From positions 1-6,174 of the forward strand of contig JASLAV010000370.1 of NCBI GenBank assembly GCA_030146905.1: a DNA stretch of 6,174 nucleotides, read 5' to 3'. This stretch comes from Lentzea sp. Lineage in GTDB: Bacteria; Actinomycetota; Actinomycetes; Mycobacteriales; Pseudonocardiaceae. Below are positions 1 to 5,808 of this stretch, one piece after another. The translations under genes were made by a program, and so were the position numbers. A model generated the notes under the pieces. The model saw only the letters and a list, made by a program, of their open reading frames with translations. It was not told the DNA's origin and ran no database searches. Each line of letters opens with the position of its first letter. Within the stretch, counting starts at the first letter, position 1.

Positions 1-507
1 GAGGACGACTCCTGGCTGTTCGACATCAACTACTGGGGCGTGGTCAACGGCACGCGGGCGTTCCTGCCGATGCTCGTCGAGCGGAACTACGGCGTCATCG
101 TGAACACGTCCAGCGTGTACGGGCTGGTCGGGATGCCGAAGCAGAGCGCCTACTGCGCCGCGAAGTTCGCCGTCCGCGGCTTCACCGACTCGCTGCGCCA
201 GGAACTGCGCGGCACCGGCGTCTCCGCGGTCACCGTCCACCCGGGAGGCATCAGGACCGGCATCGTCCGCAACGGCCGCATCCGCGCGGAGCTCGACGAG
301 CACGGCCGCTCGCCGGAGCAGATCGCGGCGGACTTCGACAAGATCGCCCTGACGACGGCGGACAGGGCGGCCGAGGTCATCCACCGCGGTGTCGAGCGCG
401 GGAAGGCGCGGATCCTCGTCGGACCGGACGCGTACGTGTTCGACGCACTCGCCCGCATCGCCCCTACGCACTACTTCAGCGTGATGGCACGGTTCGTCGA
501 ACGGTGA
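1..507 (+). CDS. Short-chain dehydrogenase/reductase (SDR), C-terminal 168 residues; 5' end cut by window start
   Basis: NAD(P)-dependent oxidoreductase of the classical SDR family, expected to be cytosolic and to interconvert an alcohol and a ketone or aldehyde; the substrate cannot be told from sequence. The frame is open from base 1, so the cofactor-binding N-terminal Rossmann part (TGxxxGxG and NNAG region) lies outside the window. Counting from the first visible residue, the catalytic tetrad is complete: Asn10 (in DINYWG), Ser38 (in NTSSVYG), Tyr51 and Lys55 (YCAAK, a YxxxK motif). Ser and Tyr are 13 residues apart, as in the family. The PGGIRTGI motif (about residues 78-85) after the active site is the usual PG(x)xxT element contacting the cofactor. 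The C-terminal tail (GKARILVGPDAY onward) resembles that of SDRs in actinobacterial lipid or xenobiotic metabolism, but this is only an impression. The stop is 3 bp before the next gene, so the two are probably co-transcribed. The family call is firm; specificity is unknown. Confidence 0.93.
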   Translation, partial: EDDSWLFDINYWGVVNGTRAFLPMLVERNYGVIVNTSSVYGLVGMPKQSAYCAAKFAVRGFTDSLRQELRGTGVSAVTVHPGGIRTGIVRNGRIRAELDEHGRSPEQIAADFDKIALTTADRAAEVIHRGVERGKARILVGPDAYVFDALARIAPTHYFSVMARFVER

Positions 508-510
508 GGC

Positions 511-1692
511 ATGATCCACGCCATGGCGTCCTCGGAGCTGGTCCGGCAGACCGAGCAGTGGTTCGTCCGGCAGGGTGCGCCGACCATGATCGAGGGCTAC
601 GGCTTCCGGTCCCACGTGCTGCCGCGGATGTTGCCCGCGCTGGCGTTCGTCGCGGCCGGCGGCCTCGCGTGGCTGGTGCTGCAGCAGTCCTCCGGGCTGT
701 CGCGGTGGGTGCTGCTGGGGCTGATCGTCGCGGTGGCGGTGACCGTGCGGCTCCTGCTCTCGCTGGTCGTGCGGCGGATGCCGAGCTTCTCGCCGCGCAC
801 CACCGTGCTGGTGCTGGTCGCGTACTCGGCGATGCCGGTGATCACGCCGTTGGTGCAGTACGCCATCGACAGCAAGGTCACCGCACCGGCGGCCGACGAG
901 CAACCGGACTCCGTGTGGGGCGTGCTGGCGTGGTTCGTCCTCTTCTTCGGGTTCGCTTTCGTGGCAACGATGCTGGCCACCACCTACGGGCTGGGATCGT
1001 TGCTCCGCGCGGCCATCCGGCACGTGATCGCGGACCTGCGCAACAGCGTCCACCTGCTCGGCAGGGCGTTGCCGCCGATGCTGTTCGTGACGCTGTTCCT
1101 GTTCTTCACCGGTGAGCTGTGGCAGGCGATGAACCAGCTGCTGTGGCCGCGGGTCAGCCTGGTCGTGCTGCTGTTCGCCTCGATCACCGTGCTGGCGGCG
1201 GCCGCACGGCTGCGCGACGAGATCGGCAGGGTCGAGCAGGACCTGCGGCCGGAGATCCTCGAAGTCGCCTGCAAGGGCACGCCGCTGTCCACTGTGGAGA
1301 TCGCGGAACCCCTGCAGCCCAGGAAGCTGAACGGCCGCCAGGTGCGCAACCTGCTCGTGATGCTCGCGATCAGGCAGCTCGTGCAGGCCGCGGTGGTCGG
1401 GCTCGCGCTGTTCGCGTTCTTCGTGGTGCTCGGCCTGATCGTCGTCACGCCCCCGATCGCCGCGCAGTGGATCGGGGGGCCGCCCACGATGTCGCTGGTG
1501 CCCGGCGTGCCGTCGGCGATGCTGCGCAACGCCACGCTGTTCGCGGCGTTCGGCAGCATGTACTTCTCGGTGATCTCGATGAGCGACGCGGAGCACCGGC
1601 GCCAGTTCTTCGCGCCGGTGCTCGAAAAGGTCGAGCGCACGCTGGAGGTCCGCGCGGTGTACCTGGACGTCAGAGAGCGGGCTCCGGCCTGA
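511..1692 (+). CDS. Multi-pass integral membrane protein of unknown function
   Basis: I do not recognise a named family. The 393-residue product has about eight hydrophobic segments, judged by eye: residues ~38-57, 66-88, 98-119, 135-157, 188-203, 213-233, 281-313 (long, possibly a re-entrant or double span) and 341-357. There is no cleavable signal peptide. A charged loop at ~234-280 (RLRDEIGRVEQDLRPE onward) and a charged C-terminal tail (~358-393) are probably soluble. The N-terminal segment WFVRQGAPTMIEGYGF (17-32), before the first span, looks like a conserved amphipathic motif. No catalytic, nucleotide-binding or transporter signature was seen. Start: ATG 511 gives 393 residues. ATG 523 (Met5) is a real alternative, because GGTGAGG at 503-509 is only 1 nt from ATG 511 but 13 nt from ATG 523. 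The gene follows the SDR by 3 bp, so it is probably in its operon, and its last 23 bp overlap the end of the convergent AraC-type gene. Being a gene is well supported; its function is unknown. Confidence 0.87.
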   Translation: MIHAMASSELVRQTEQWFVRQGAPTMIEGYGFRSHVLPRMLPALAFVAAGGLAWLVLQQSSGLSRWVLLGLIVAVAVTVRLLLSLVVRRMPSFSPRTTVLVLVAYSAMPVITPLVQYAIDSKVTAPAADEQPDSVWGVLAWFVLFFGFAFVATMLATTYGLGSLLRAAIRHVIADLRNSVHLLGRALPPMLFVTLFLFFTGELWQAMNQLLWPRVSLVVLLFASITVLAAAARLRDEIGRVEQDLRPEILEVACKGTPLSTVEIAEPLQPRKLNGRQVRNLLVMLAIRQLVQAAVVGLALFAFFVVLGLIVVTPPIAAQWIGGPPTMSLVPGVPSAMLRNATLFAAFGSMYFSVISMSDAEHRRQFFAPVLEKVERTLEVRAVYLDVRERAPA

Positions 1693-2533
1693 GCATCGCG
1701 TCCCTGCTCGGCGGCGCGCCGAACTGGCGGCGGTACTCGCGGCTGAACTGCGACGGGCTGTCGTAGCCGACGCGGTGGCTGACGCTCGTGACGTCCATGC
1801 TGGTCGCCAGCAGCAACCTGGCCTCCTGCAGGCGGATCTGCTTCTGGAACTGGATCGGGCTCATCGCCGTGACGGCCTGGAAGTTGCGGTAGAACGCCGA
1901 CTCGCTCATGCCCGCGATCCGCGCGACGTTCTCGACCTTGAACGACTCCGCGAAGTTCTCCCTGATCCACTTCACCGCCTTGGCGATGTGGCTGAGGCTG
2001 CTGTCCTGGGCGCCGAGCTGGCGGACGACGGCACCCTGGTCGCCGGTCATCACCCGCCAGAGGATCTCCTTCTTGATCAACGGCGCGAGCGCCCTGGCGT
2101 CGCGCGGGGTGTCCAGCAGCCGCGCGAGCCTGGTGACGGCGTCGAGGAGCTCCGGCGTGGTGTCGCTGACGGCGAGACCTTCCGGGGTGCCGGCGGCTTT
2201 CGGGAGGTCGTTGTCCAGCAGCACCTGCGCCACCTCCTGAGGGTGCAGGACCAGGCCGATGCCGAGCGCGGGTTGCGACGGGCTGATGCCGACGTAGTTG
2301 CCGGTGATCGGCATGTCGATCGAGGCGACCAGGTACTGGCCCGCGCGGTAGTCGTAGACGCGGTCACCCAACGCGATGCGTTTGCGGCCCTGGGCGACGA
2401 ACGCGAGGATCGTGCCGGACATCGACGGCGCCGACGGGCCGCCCACCGTCGTCTTCCCGACCAGGACGTCGGGGATGGCCGTGGTCATTTCGGGGGTGGC
2501 GTGCTTGGTGATCAGCGCGCGTAATTCGTCCAC
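1670..2533 (-). CDS. AraC/XylS-family transcriptional regulator (AraC_N + HTH_18)
   Basis: DNA-binding transcriptional regulator, probably responding to a small molecule that is unknown. From the GTG start at 2533 the product has 287 residues, normal for this subfamily. Residues ~20-170 match the AraC_N type of effector domain (PF06719 style): GRKRIALGDRVYDYRAGQYLV (49-69, quoted without the last A) and the following DMPITG are characteristic. Residues ~180-278 form the double helix-turn-helix: NVARIAGMSESAFYRNF (202-218) is the first HTH and VTSVSHRVGYDSPSQFSREY (248-267) the second. Start choice: the family usually begins with an xxELRxLIxxHA segment, which the GTG at 2533 provides (MDELRALITKHA), although no good ribosome binding site precedes it. 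ATG 2488 (273 residues) would lose this segment. The gene lies 29 bp after the glycosyltransferase gene on the same strand and probably shares its transcript. It converges on the membrane-protein gene with a 23-bp overlap. Its targets are unknown; the neighbouring SDR is one guess, as AraC_N regulators often sit beside oxidoreductases. Confidence 0.93.
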   Translation of the reverse strand: MDELRALITKHATPEMTTAIPDVLVGKTTVGGPSAPSMSGTILAFVAQGRKRIALGDRVYDYRAGQYLVASIDMPITGNYVGISPSQPALGIGLVLHPQEVAQVLLDNDLPKAAGTPEGLAVSDTTPELLDAVTRLARLLDTPRDARALAPLIKKEILWRVMTGDQGAVVRQLGAQDSSLSHIAKAVKWIRENFAESFKVENVARIAGMSESAFYRNFQAVTAMSPIQFQKQIRLQEARLLLATSMDVTSVSHRVGYDSPSQFSREYRRQFGAPPSRDAMLRPEPAL

Positions 2534-2562
2534 GCCGTTGATGGTCCACGTCGATGGGACGA

Positions 2563-3291
2563 TCAGGCAAGCCCGTCGAGGTCGACGCCGTGGCGCTCCA
2601 GCACCAGGCGCAGCTCGGCGTCGGGTTCGTGGAGGACCCTGCGGTAGGCGGACGGCCTGGTCGGGTGCAGATCGGTCATGCCGTGATCGGCGTCCCAGCC
2701 CCGCCACACGTTCTCGTACCAGCCGGGGACGATCTCGTGGGCGTGGGAGAACAGCCGCAGCTTGTCCCGCACCTCCTCGTCCGTGCGCACGTACGACAGG
2801 TGCCGCAGCCAGATGTCGGAGAAGTGCGGCTCGGCGTCGACGAACCGCTGGTCCAGGAAGCGCGCGCCCCTGCGGACCGCGATCGGCGCGGTGAGGTCCT
2901 CCGGCGGGTCGACGCGGTGCTCGATCGTCTTCCAGTACGTCCGCAGGCGTGCGGAGATCGCGGAGTGCCCGGTCTCCTCGCACAGCCGCACCAGTGCGCG
3001 GAGGTCTTCGTCGAGCAGGATCTCGTCGGTGTCGAGGCAGAACACCCAGTCGCAGTCGTCCAGCAGGTCCAGTCCCGCGTTGCGGGTCTCCCGCTCGCTG
3101 CCCCACTCCGCCTCGACGACCTCGATCCGCGGGTCCAGCGGCGGAACCGGGGTGAGAGCGGTCGGCGCACCGGACAGCGAACGGGTGCCGCGCAGGACCA
3201 CGACCCTGTCGACGACCTTGAGCAGCTGACCGGTCACAGCGGGGAGGAACCGCCACTCGTTGAGGACCGGAATGGCGGCGCCGAGCTGCAT
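2563..3291 (-). CDS. Small GT2-like glycosyltransferase (GT-A fold)
   Basis: Predicted soluble glycosyltransferase transferring a sugar from an activated donor to an unknown acceptor. From the ATG at 3291 it has 242 residues, short for GT2 and consisting of little more than the catalytic domain. The N-terminal AAIPVLNEWRFLPAVTGQLL (5-24) is the typical GT2 opening strand and helix (xPxxNExxxL). SERETRNAGLDLL (65-77) is the RNxG-containing donor-binding segment, and FCLDTDEIL (84-92) holds the DxD-type metal and nucleotide-sugar site (Asp87, Asp89). The C-terminal half has an aromatic HLSYVRTDEEVRDKLRLFSH stretch (164-183) and WYENVWRGW (191-199), as in GT2 proteins acting on surface glycans or antibiotic-like acceptors. 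There is no membrane segment or signal peptide. Start: in-frame ATG 3300 would add three residues, but it overlaps the -10 box; ATG 3291 lies exactly where transcription should begin. The gene is divergent from paaZ, with the AraC-type gene 29 bp downstream. The fold is fairly certain; donor and acceptor are unknown. Confidence 0.87.
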   Translation of the reverse strand: MQLGAAIPVLNEWRFLPAVTGQLLKVVDRVVVLRGTRSLSGAPTALTPVPPLDPRIEVVEAEWGSERETRNAGLDLLDDCDWVFCLDTDEILLDEDLRALVRLCEETGHSAISARLRTYWKTIEHRVDPPEDLTAPIAVRRGARFLDQRFVDAEPHFSDIWLRHLSYVRTDEEVRDKLRLFSHAHEIVPGWYENVWRGWDADHGMTDLHPTRPSAYRRVLHEPDAELRLVLERHGVDLDGLA

Positions 3292-3318
3292 GGTGATCAT
3301 CCTATCCACTGCTACCGT
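3291..3318 (+). promoter_or_regulatory. Candidate promoter for the paaZ-like gene
   Basis: TACCGT at 3313-3318 fits the TANNNT form of an actinobacterial -10 box, and TGGTGA at 3291-3296, 16 bp upstream, is a partial match to TTGACA. Transcription would start near 3325, giving a leader of about 48 nt. This candidate overlaps the start of the divergent glycosyltransferase gene and its promoter, so the two promoters would be back to back and could interfere. The match is modest and other start points within 3292-3372 are possible. Confidence 0.3.
3299..3304 (-). promoter_or_regulatory. -10 box of a probable leaderless promoter for the glycosyltransferase gene
   Basis: On the minus strand the sequence reads TAGGAT, then seven bases (GATCACC), then the ATG at 3291. 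A TANNNT box seven bases before a start codon is the standard layout of leaderless actinobacterial genes, where transcription begins at the A of the ATG. The -35 region is weak: CGTTCT (minus strand, 3322-3327) lies 17 bp upstream and matches TTGACA poorly. The lack of a well-placed ribosome binding site for ATG 3291 other than the box itself agrees with this reading. Confidence 0.5.
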
Positions 3319-3328
3319 GCGAGAACGA

Positions 3329-3350
3329 GGTCGGCGCGGACCCGCCGGCC
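3329..3350 (+). promoter_or_regulatory. Inverted repeat / leader hairpin upstream of the paaZ-like gene
   Basis: GGTCGGCG (3329-3336) and CGCCGGCC (3343-3350) form an 8-bp stem with one G-U pair and a 6-nt loop (CGGACC). It ends 6 bp before the ribosome binding site at 3357-3364. It could act as an operator in DNA, since it is an inverted repeat just after the candidate promoter, or as a structure in the 5' leader of the mRNA. GC-rich DNA yields stems of this size by chance, so a role is unproven. Confidence 0.35.
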
Positions 3351-3356
3351 CAGCGT

Positions 3357-3364
3357 GAGAAGGG
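3357..3364 (+). promoter_or_regulatory. Ribosome binding site of the paaZ-like gene
   Basis: GAGAAGGG lies 8 nt before the ATG at 3373. It decides the start: the reading frame stays open for more than 800 bp further upstream, antisense to the glycosyltransferase gene, but this site together with the PaaZ-like N-terminus beginning at 3373 marks the true 5' end. Confidence 0.75.
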
Positions 3365-3372
3365 TTGGCTCG

Positions 3373-5394
3373 ATGAGCTTGCTGCGCAGCTACGTGTCGG
3401 GTGGATGGCACACGCCTTCCGCGGAGGGCGCGCCGTTGCACGACGCCGTCACCGGTGAGGAGATCGCCAGGATCTCGTCCGCGGGCGTCGACATGGGTGC
3501 GGCGCTGCGGTACGGCCGCGAGGTCGGCGGGCCCGCGTTGCGCGAGCTGACGTTCCACCAGCGGGCGCAGCTGCTGAAGGCTCTGGGGCTCTACCTCAAG
3601 GAGCACAAGGCCGAGCTGTACGCCCTCTCCGCGCGCAGCGGCGCCACGAAGTCCGACTCCTGGATCGACGTCGACGGCGGCTTCGGCGTGCTGCTCGGGT
3701 ACGCGTCCAAGGCCAAGCGCGAGCTGCCGAACGACAAGGTGTTCGTCGACGGCGCCCTGGAGCCGCTCGGACGCGGCGGCACGTTCGTCGGCCAGCACAT
3801 CTGCACGCCGTTGCGCGGTGTCGCGGTGCAGATCAACGCCTTCAACTTCCCCATGTGGGGCCCGTTGGAGAAGTTCGCGCCCGCGTTCATCGCCGGCGTG
3901 CCGTCGCTGATCAAGCCCGCGTCCCAGACCGCCTACGTGACCGAGAAGCTGGTCGAGCTGATGCTCGCCTCCGGCCTGCTGCCGGAGGGGTCGTTGCAGC
4001 TGGTCTGCGGATCCGCCGGCGACCTGCTCGACCACCTGACCGAGCAGGACCTGGTCGGGTTCACCGGATCCGCGTCCACGGCCCAGCACCTGCGCACGCA
4101 CCAGGCCGTGATCCGGTCATCGGTGCGGTTCAACGCCGAGGCCGACTCGCTGAACTGCTCGATCCTCGGCCCTGACGCGACGCCGGGAACGCCGGAGTTC
4201 GACCTCTTCGTGGGGCAGCTGGTCACGGAGATGACGACGAAGGCCGGCCAGAAGTGCACCGCGATCCGGCGTGCGCTCGTCCCCGCGTCGCTGATCGACG
4301 CGGTGGCGGAGGCGACGTCCGCGAAGCTCGCCGAGGTGGTGATCGGCAACCCGGCCGACAAGTCCGTGAAGATGGGCGCGCTGGCCGGCCTCGAACAGCG
4401 CGAGGAGGTCCGGCGGTCGCTGAAGGCGTTGCAGGAGAGCGCTTCCGTCGTCTACGGCGACGGTCCGCTGTCCCTTGTGGACGCCGACGCCGAGCGCGGC
4501 GCGTTCATGTCCCCGATGCTGCTGCGCGCCCCCGCCGACGCCGTCCAGCCGCACGAGGTCGAGGCGTTCGGGCCGGTGTCGACGCTGATGCCGTACGACT
4601 CGGTCGACGACGCGGTGGCACTGGCGGCCCGCGGGTCCGGCTCGCTGGTCGGGTCGATCGTCTCCGCGGACACCGACTTCGTGCGGGACGTCGTGATCGG
4701 CGTCGCGCCGTGGCACGGCCGGTTGCTTGTGCTGGACCGCGACGACGCCGGTGAGTCGACCGGGCACGGGTCGCCGTTGCCGATGCTGGTGCACGGCGGT
4801 CCCGGACGCGCAGGTGGCGGTGAGGAGATGGGCGGCATGCGCGGCGTGATGCACCACATGCAGCGCACGGCCGTGCAGGGCAGCCCGCGCGCGTTGTCCG
4901 CCATCACCAACCGCTGGGTCACCGGCGCGCCCCGCCGTGAGTCGGACGTGCACCCGTTCCGCAAGACGCTCGCCGAACTGCGCCTTGGCGACACGGTCGT
5001 GGCCGGTCCGCGTGAGGTGACGTTGGAGGACATCGAGCACTTCGCGTCGTTCACGGGCGACACGTTCTACGCGCACATGGACGAGGAAGCCGCCGCCGCC
5101 AACCCGTTCTTCGGCGGCCGGGTCGCGCACGGCTACCTCGTGGTGTCGTTCGCCGCCGGGCTCTTCGTCTCGCCGGAGCCGGGGCCGGTGCTGGCCAACT
5201 ACGGGCTGGAGAACCTCCGGTTCCTCACGCCGACGTTCCCCGGTGACACGCTGACGGTGACGTTGACCGTCAAGCAGATCACGCCTCGCGAGGACCAGGA
5301 CTACGGCGAGGTGCGCTGGGACGCCGACGTGGCGAACCAGAAGGGCGAGTCCGTGGCCCGCTACGACGTCCTGACGCTGGTGTCGAAGAGCTAG
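3373..5394 (+). CDS. paaZ: PaaZ-type bifunctional oxepin-CoA hydrolase / 3-oxo-5,6-dehydrosuberyl-CoA semialdehyde dehydrogenase
   Basis: Phenylacetate-degradation enzyme. In known PaaZ the C-terminal hydratase opens the ring of oxepin-CoA to a reactive semialdehyde, which the N-terminal NADP+-dependent aldehyde dehydrogenase oxidises to 3-oxo-5,6-dehydrosuberyl-CoA for beta-oxidation-like steps. The 673-residue product compares with 681 in E. coli and aligns end to end from memory. Aldehyde dehydrogenase domain, ~1-520: oxyanion-hole Asn158 (INAFNFP), cofactor loop FTGSAST (230-236), general base Glu256 (in AEADSL), nucleophile Cys295 (in AGQKC), EAFGPV (397-402). MaoC hot-dog domain, ~530-673: Asp563 and His568 in GDTFYAHMD, equivalent to E. 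coli Asp561 and His566, then GRVAHGY (582-588). The dehydrogenase Glu is present, unlike in stand-alone hydratase paralogues where it is replaced, so both activities should be intact. It is cytosolic and probably monocistronic: divergent from the glycosyltransferase, convergent with the VOC gene, with no other paa gene in the window. A different ring-cleavage substrate is possible. Confidence 0.95.
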   Translation: MSLLRSYVSGGWHTPSAEGAPLHDAVTGEEIARISSAGVDMGAALRYGREVGGPALRELTFHQRAQLLKALGLYLKEHKAELYALSARSGATKSDSWIDVDGGFGVLLGYASKAKRELPNDKVFVDGALEPLGRGGTFVGQHICTPLRGVAVQINAFNFPMWGPLEKFAPAFIAGVPSLIKPASQTAYVTEKLVELMLASGLLPEGSLQLVCGSAGDLLDHLTEQDLVGFTGSASTAQHLRTHQAVIRSSVRFNAEADSLNCSILGPDATPGTPEFDLFVGQLVTEMTTKAGQKCTAIRRALVPASLIDAVAEATSAKLAEVVIGNPADKSVKMGALAGLEQREEVRRSLKALQESASVVYGDGPLSLVDADAERGAFMSPMLLRAPADAVQPHEVEAFGPVSTLMPYDSVDDAVALAARGSGSLVGSIVSADTDFVRDVVIGVAPWHGRLLVLDRDDAGESTGHGSPLPMLVHGGPGRAGGGEEMGGMRGVMHHMQRTAVQGSPRALSAITNRWVTGAPRRESDVHPFRKTLAELRLGDTVVAGPREVTLEDIEHFASFTGDTFYAHMDEEAAAANPFFGGRVAHGYLVVSFAAGLFVSPEPGPVLANYGLENLRFLTPTFPGDTLTVTLTVKQITPREDQDYGEVRWDADVANQKGESVARYDVLTLVSKS

Positions 5395-5401
5395 ACCGCC
5401 T

Positions 5402-5442
5402 CTGGCCCGGACCCGGTCGCCTCACGGCCAGGTTCGGGCCAG
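5402..5442 (+). terminator. Hairpin terminator after paaZ, shared with the convergent VOC gene end
   Basis: CTGGCCCGGACC (5402-5413) pairs with GGTTCGGGCCAG (5431-5442) over 12 positions around a 17-nt loop. In the + strand transcript every position pairs, position 5410 with 5434 as G-U. In the - strand transcript that position is a C-A mismatch, so the structure should work better for paaZ. It begins 7 bp after the paaZ stop. No T-run follows, as is common for terminators in high-GC actinobacteria. The right arm lies inside the last codons of the VOC gene. Confidence 0.65.
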
Positions 5443-5808
5443 CCGCTGGAACGTCTCCTGGTCGCTGTGCACCGGCACCACGCAGAGCAGGTGACCGCCG
5501 GGCGCGCGCAGCACGTGGCAGTCCAGCCAGCGGGAGACCGGCTCCGCGCCCAGAGCCGTCAGACGGGCGACCTCCGCCTCCACGTCGTCGGTCTCGATGT
5601 CGACGTGGTAGCGCGGTGCGTCGTCGACCGCCTGGACGTCCACGGTCAGGCCGGGCACGGCGCCGTCCAGGGCCGTGAACTGCTCCTCGCCCGCCACCGG
5701 ACGCGCCGGGACGCCCAGCGCGGCGGACCAGAAGTCCGCGGCCGCGCCGGCGTGCTCGACGGGCGTGTCGATGAAGAGTCCGAACATCCTGCTGCGGTGC
5801 GCCGTCAA
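5422..5808 (-). CDS. VOC-superfamily (glyoxalase/bleomycin-resistance-like) protein
   Basis: Single-domain vicinal-oxygen-chelate protein of 128 residues, probably a metal-dependent or ligand-binding homodimer; the reaction is unknown. The paired beta-alpha-beta-beta-beta units are visible: GLFIDTPVEHAGAAADFWSAALG (10-32, the xxFWxxxLG helix typical of the family) and YHVDIETDDVEAEVARLTALGAE (67-89), ending in APGGHLLCVVP (102-112). His68 and a late-strand position are candidate metal ligands, but the usual set is not clearly complete, so a non-catalytic binding role is possible. The pattern resembles the Glyoxalase_6 type (PF18029). Start: GAAGGAG (5814-5820, minus strand) lies 5 nt before a TTG at 5808, whereas it is 26 nt from the ATG at 5787. 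The TTG is therefore preferred; the ATG alternative gives 121 residues and still contains the whole domain. The TTG overlaps the stop of the upstream Rieske-domain gene as TTGA, so the pair is translationally coupled. Confidence 0.88.
   Translation of the reverse strand: MTAHRSRMFGLFIDTPVEHAGAAADFWSAALGVPARPVAGEEQFTALDGAVPGLTVDVQAVDDAPRYHVDIETDDVEAEVARLTALGAEPVSRWLDCHVLRAPGGHLLCVVPVHSDQETFQRLARTWP

Noticed and set aside
984..1970. 328-codon minus-strand open frame
   Set aside because: Antisense to the membrane-protein gene and out of frame with the AraC-type gene; low-complexity Arg/Ser/Thr composition.
1775..2524. 249-codon + strand open frame
   Set aside because: Antisense to the AraC-type gene; an Arg/Asp/Val-rich shadow without a domain or ribosome binding site.
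2534..3256. Minus-strand open frame extending the AraC-type regulator by 241 codons
   Set aside because: This stretch is the glycosyltransferase gene read in another frame; it is Arg/Ala/Pro-rich and has no domain, and the AraC_N family begins near GTG 2533.
3308..3330. Possible PaaR (TetR-type) operator: ACCG followed by spaced CG elements near 3314-3327
   Set aside because: Only one half resembles the palindromic site I remember for corynebacterial PaaR; the other half does not match, so it cannot be called.
2554..3372. Open + strand frame continuing upstream of paaZ for 273 codons, which would make a 946-residue fusion protein
   Set aside because: It is antisense to the glycosyltransferase gene, is arginine/valine-rich with no domain pattern, and the PaaZ homology and a good ribosome binding site begin at 3373.
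3301..4101. Minus-strand open frame extending the glycosyltransferase upstream across paaZ
   Set aside because: The upstream part is the antisense shadow of paaZ; the GT2 domain starts right after ATG 3291, which has its own promoter layout.
4117..5130. 337-codon minus-strand open frame
   Set aside because: Antisense to paaZ, rich in Arg/His/Val, with no recognisable motif; a typical GC-rich shadow frame.
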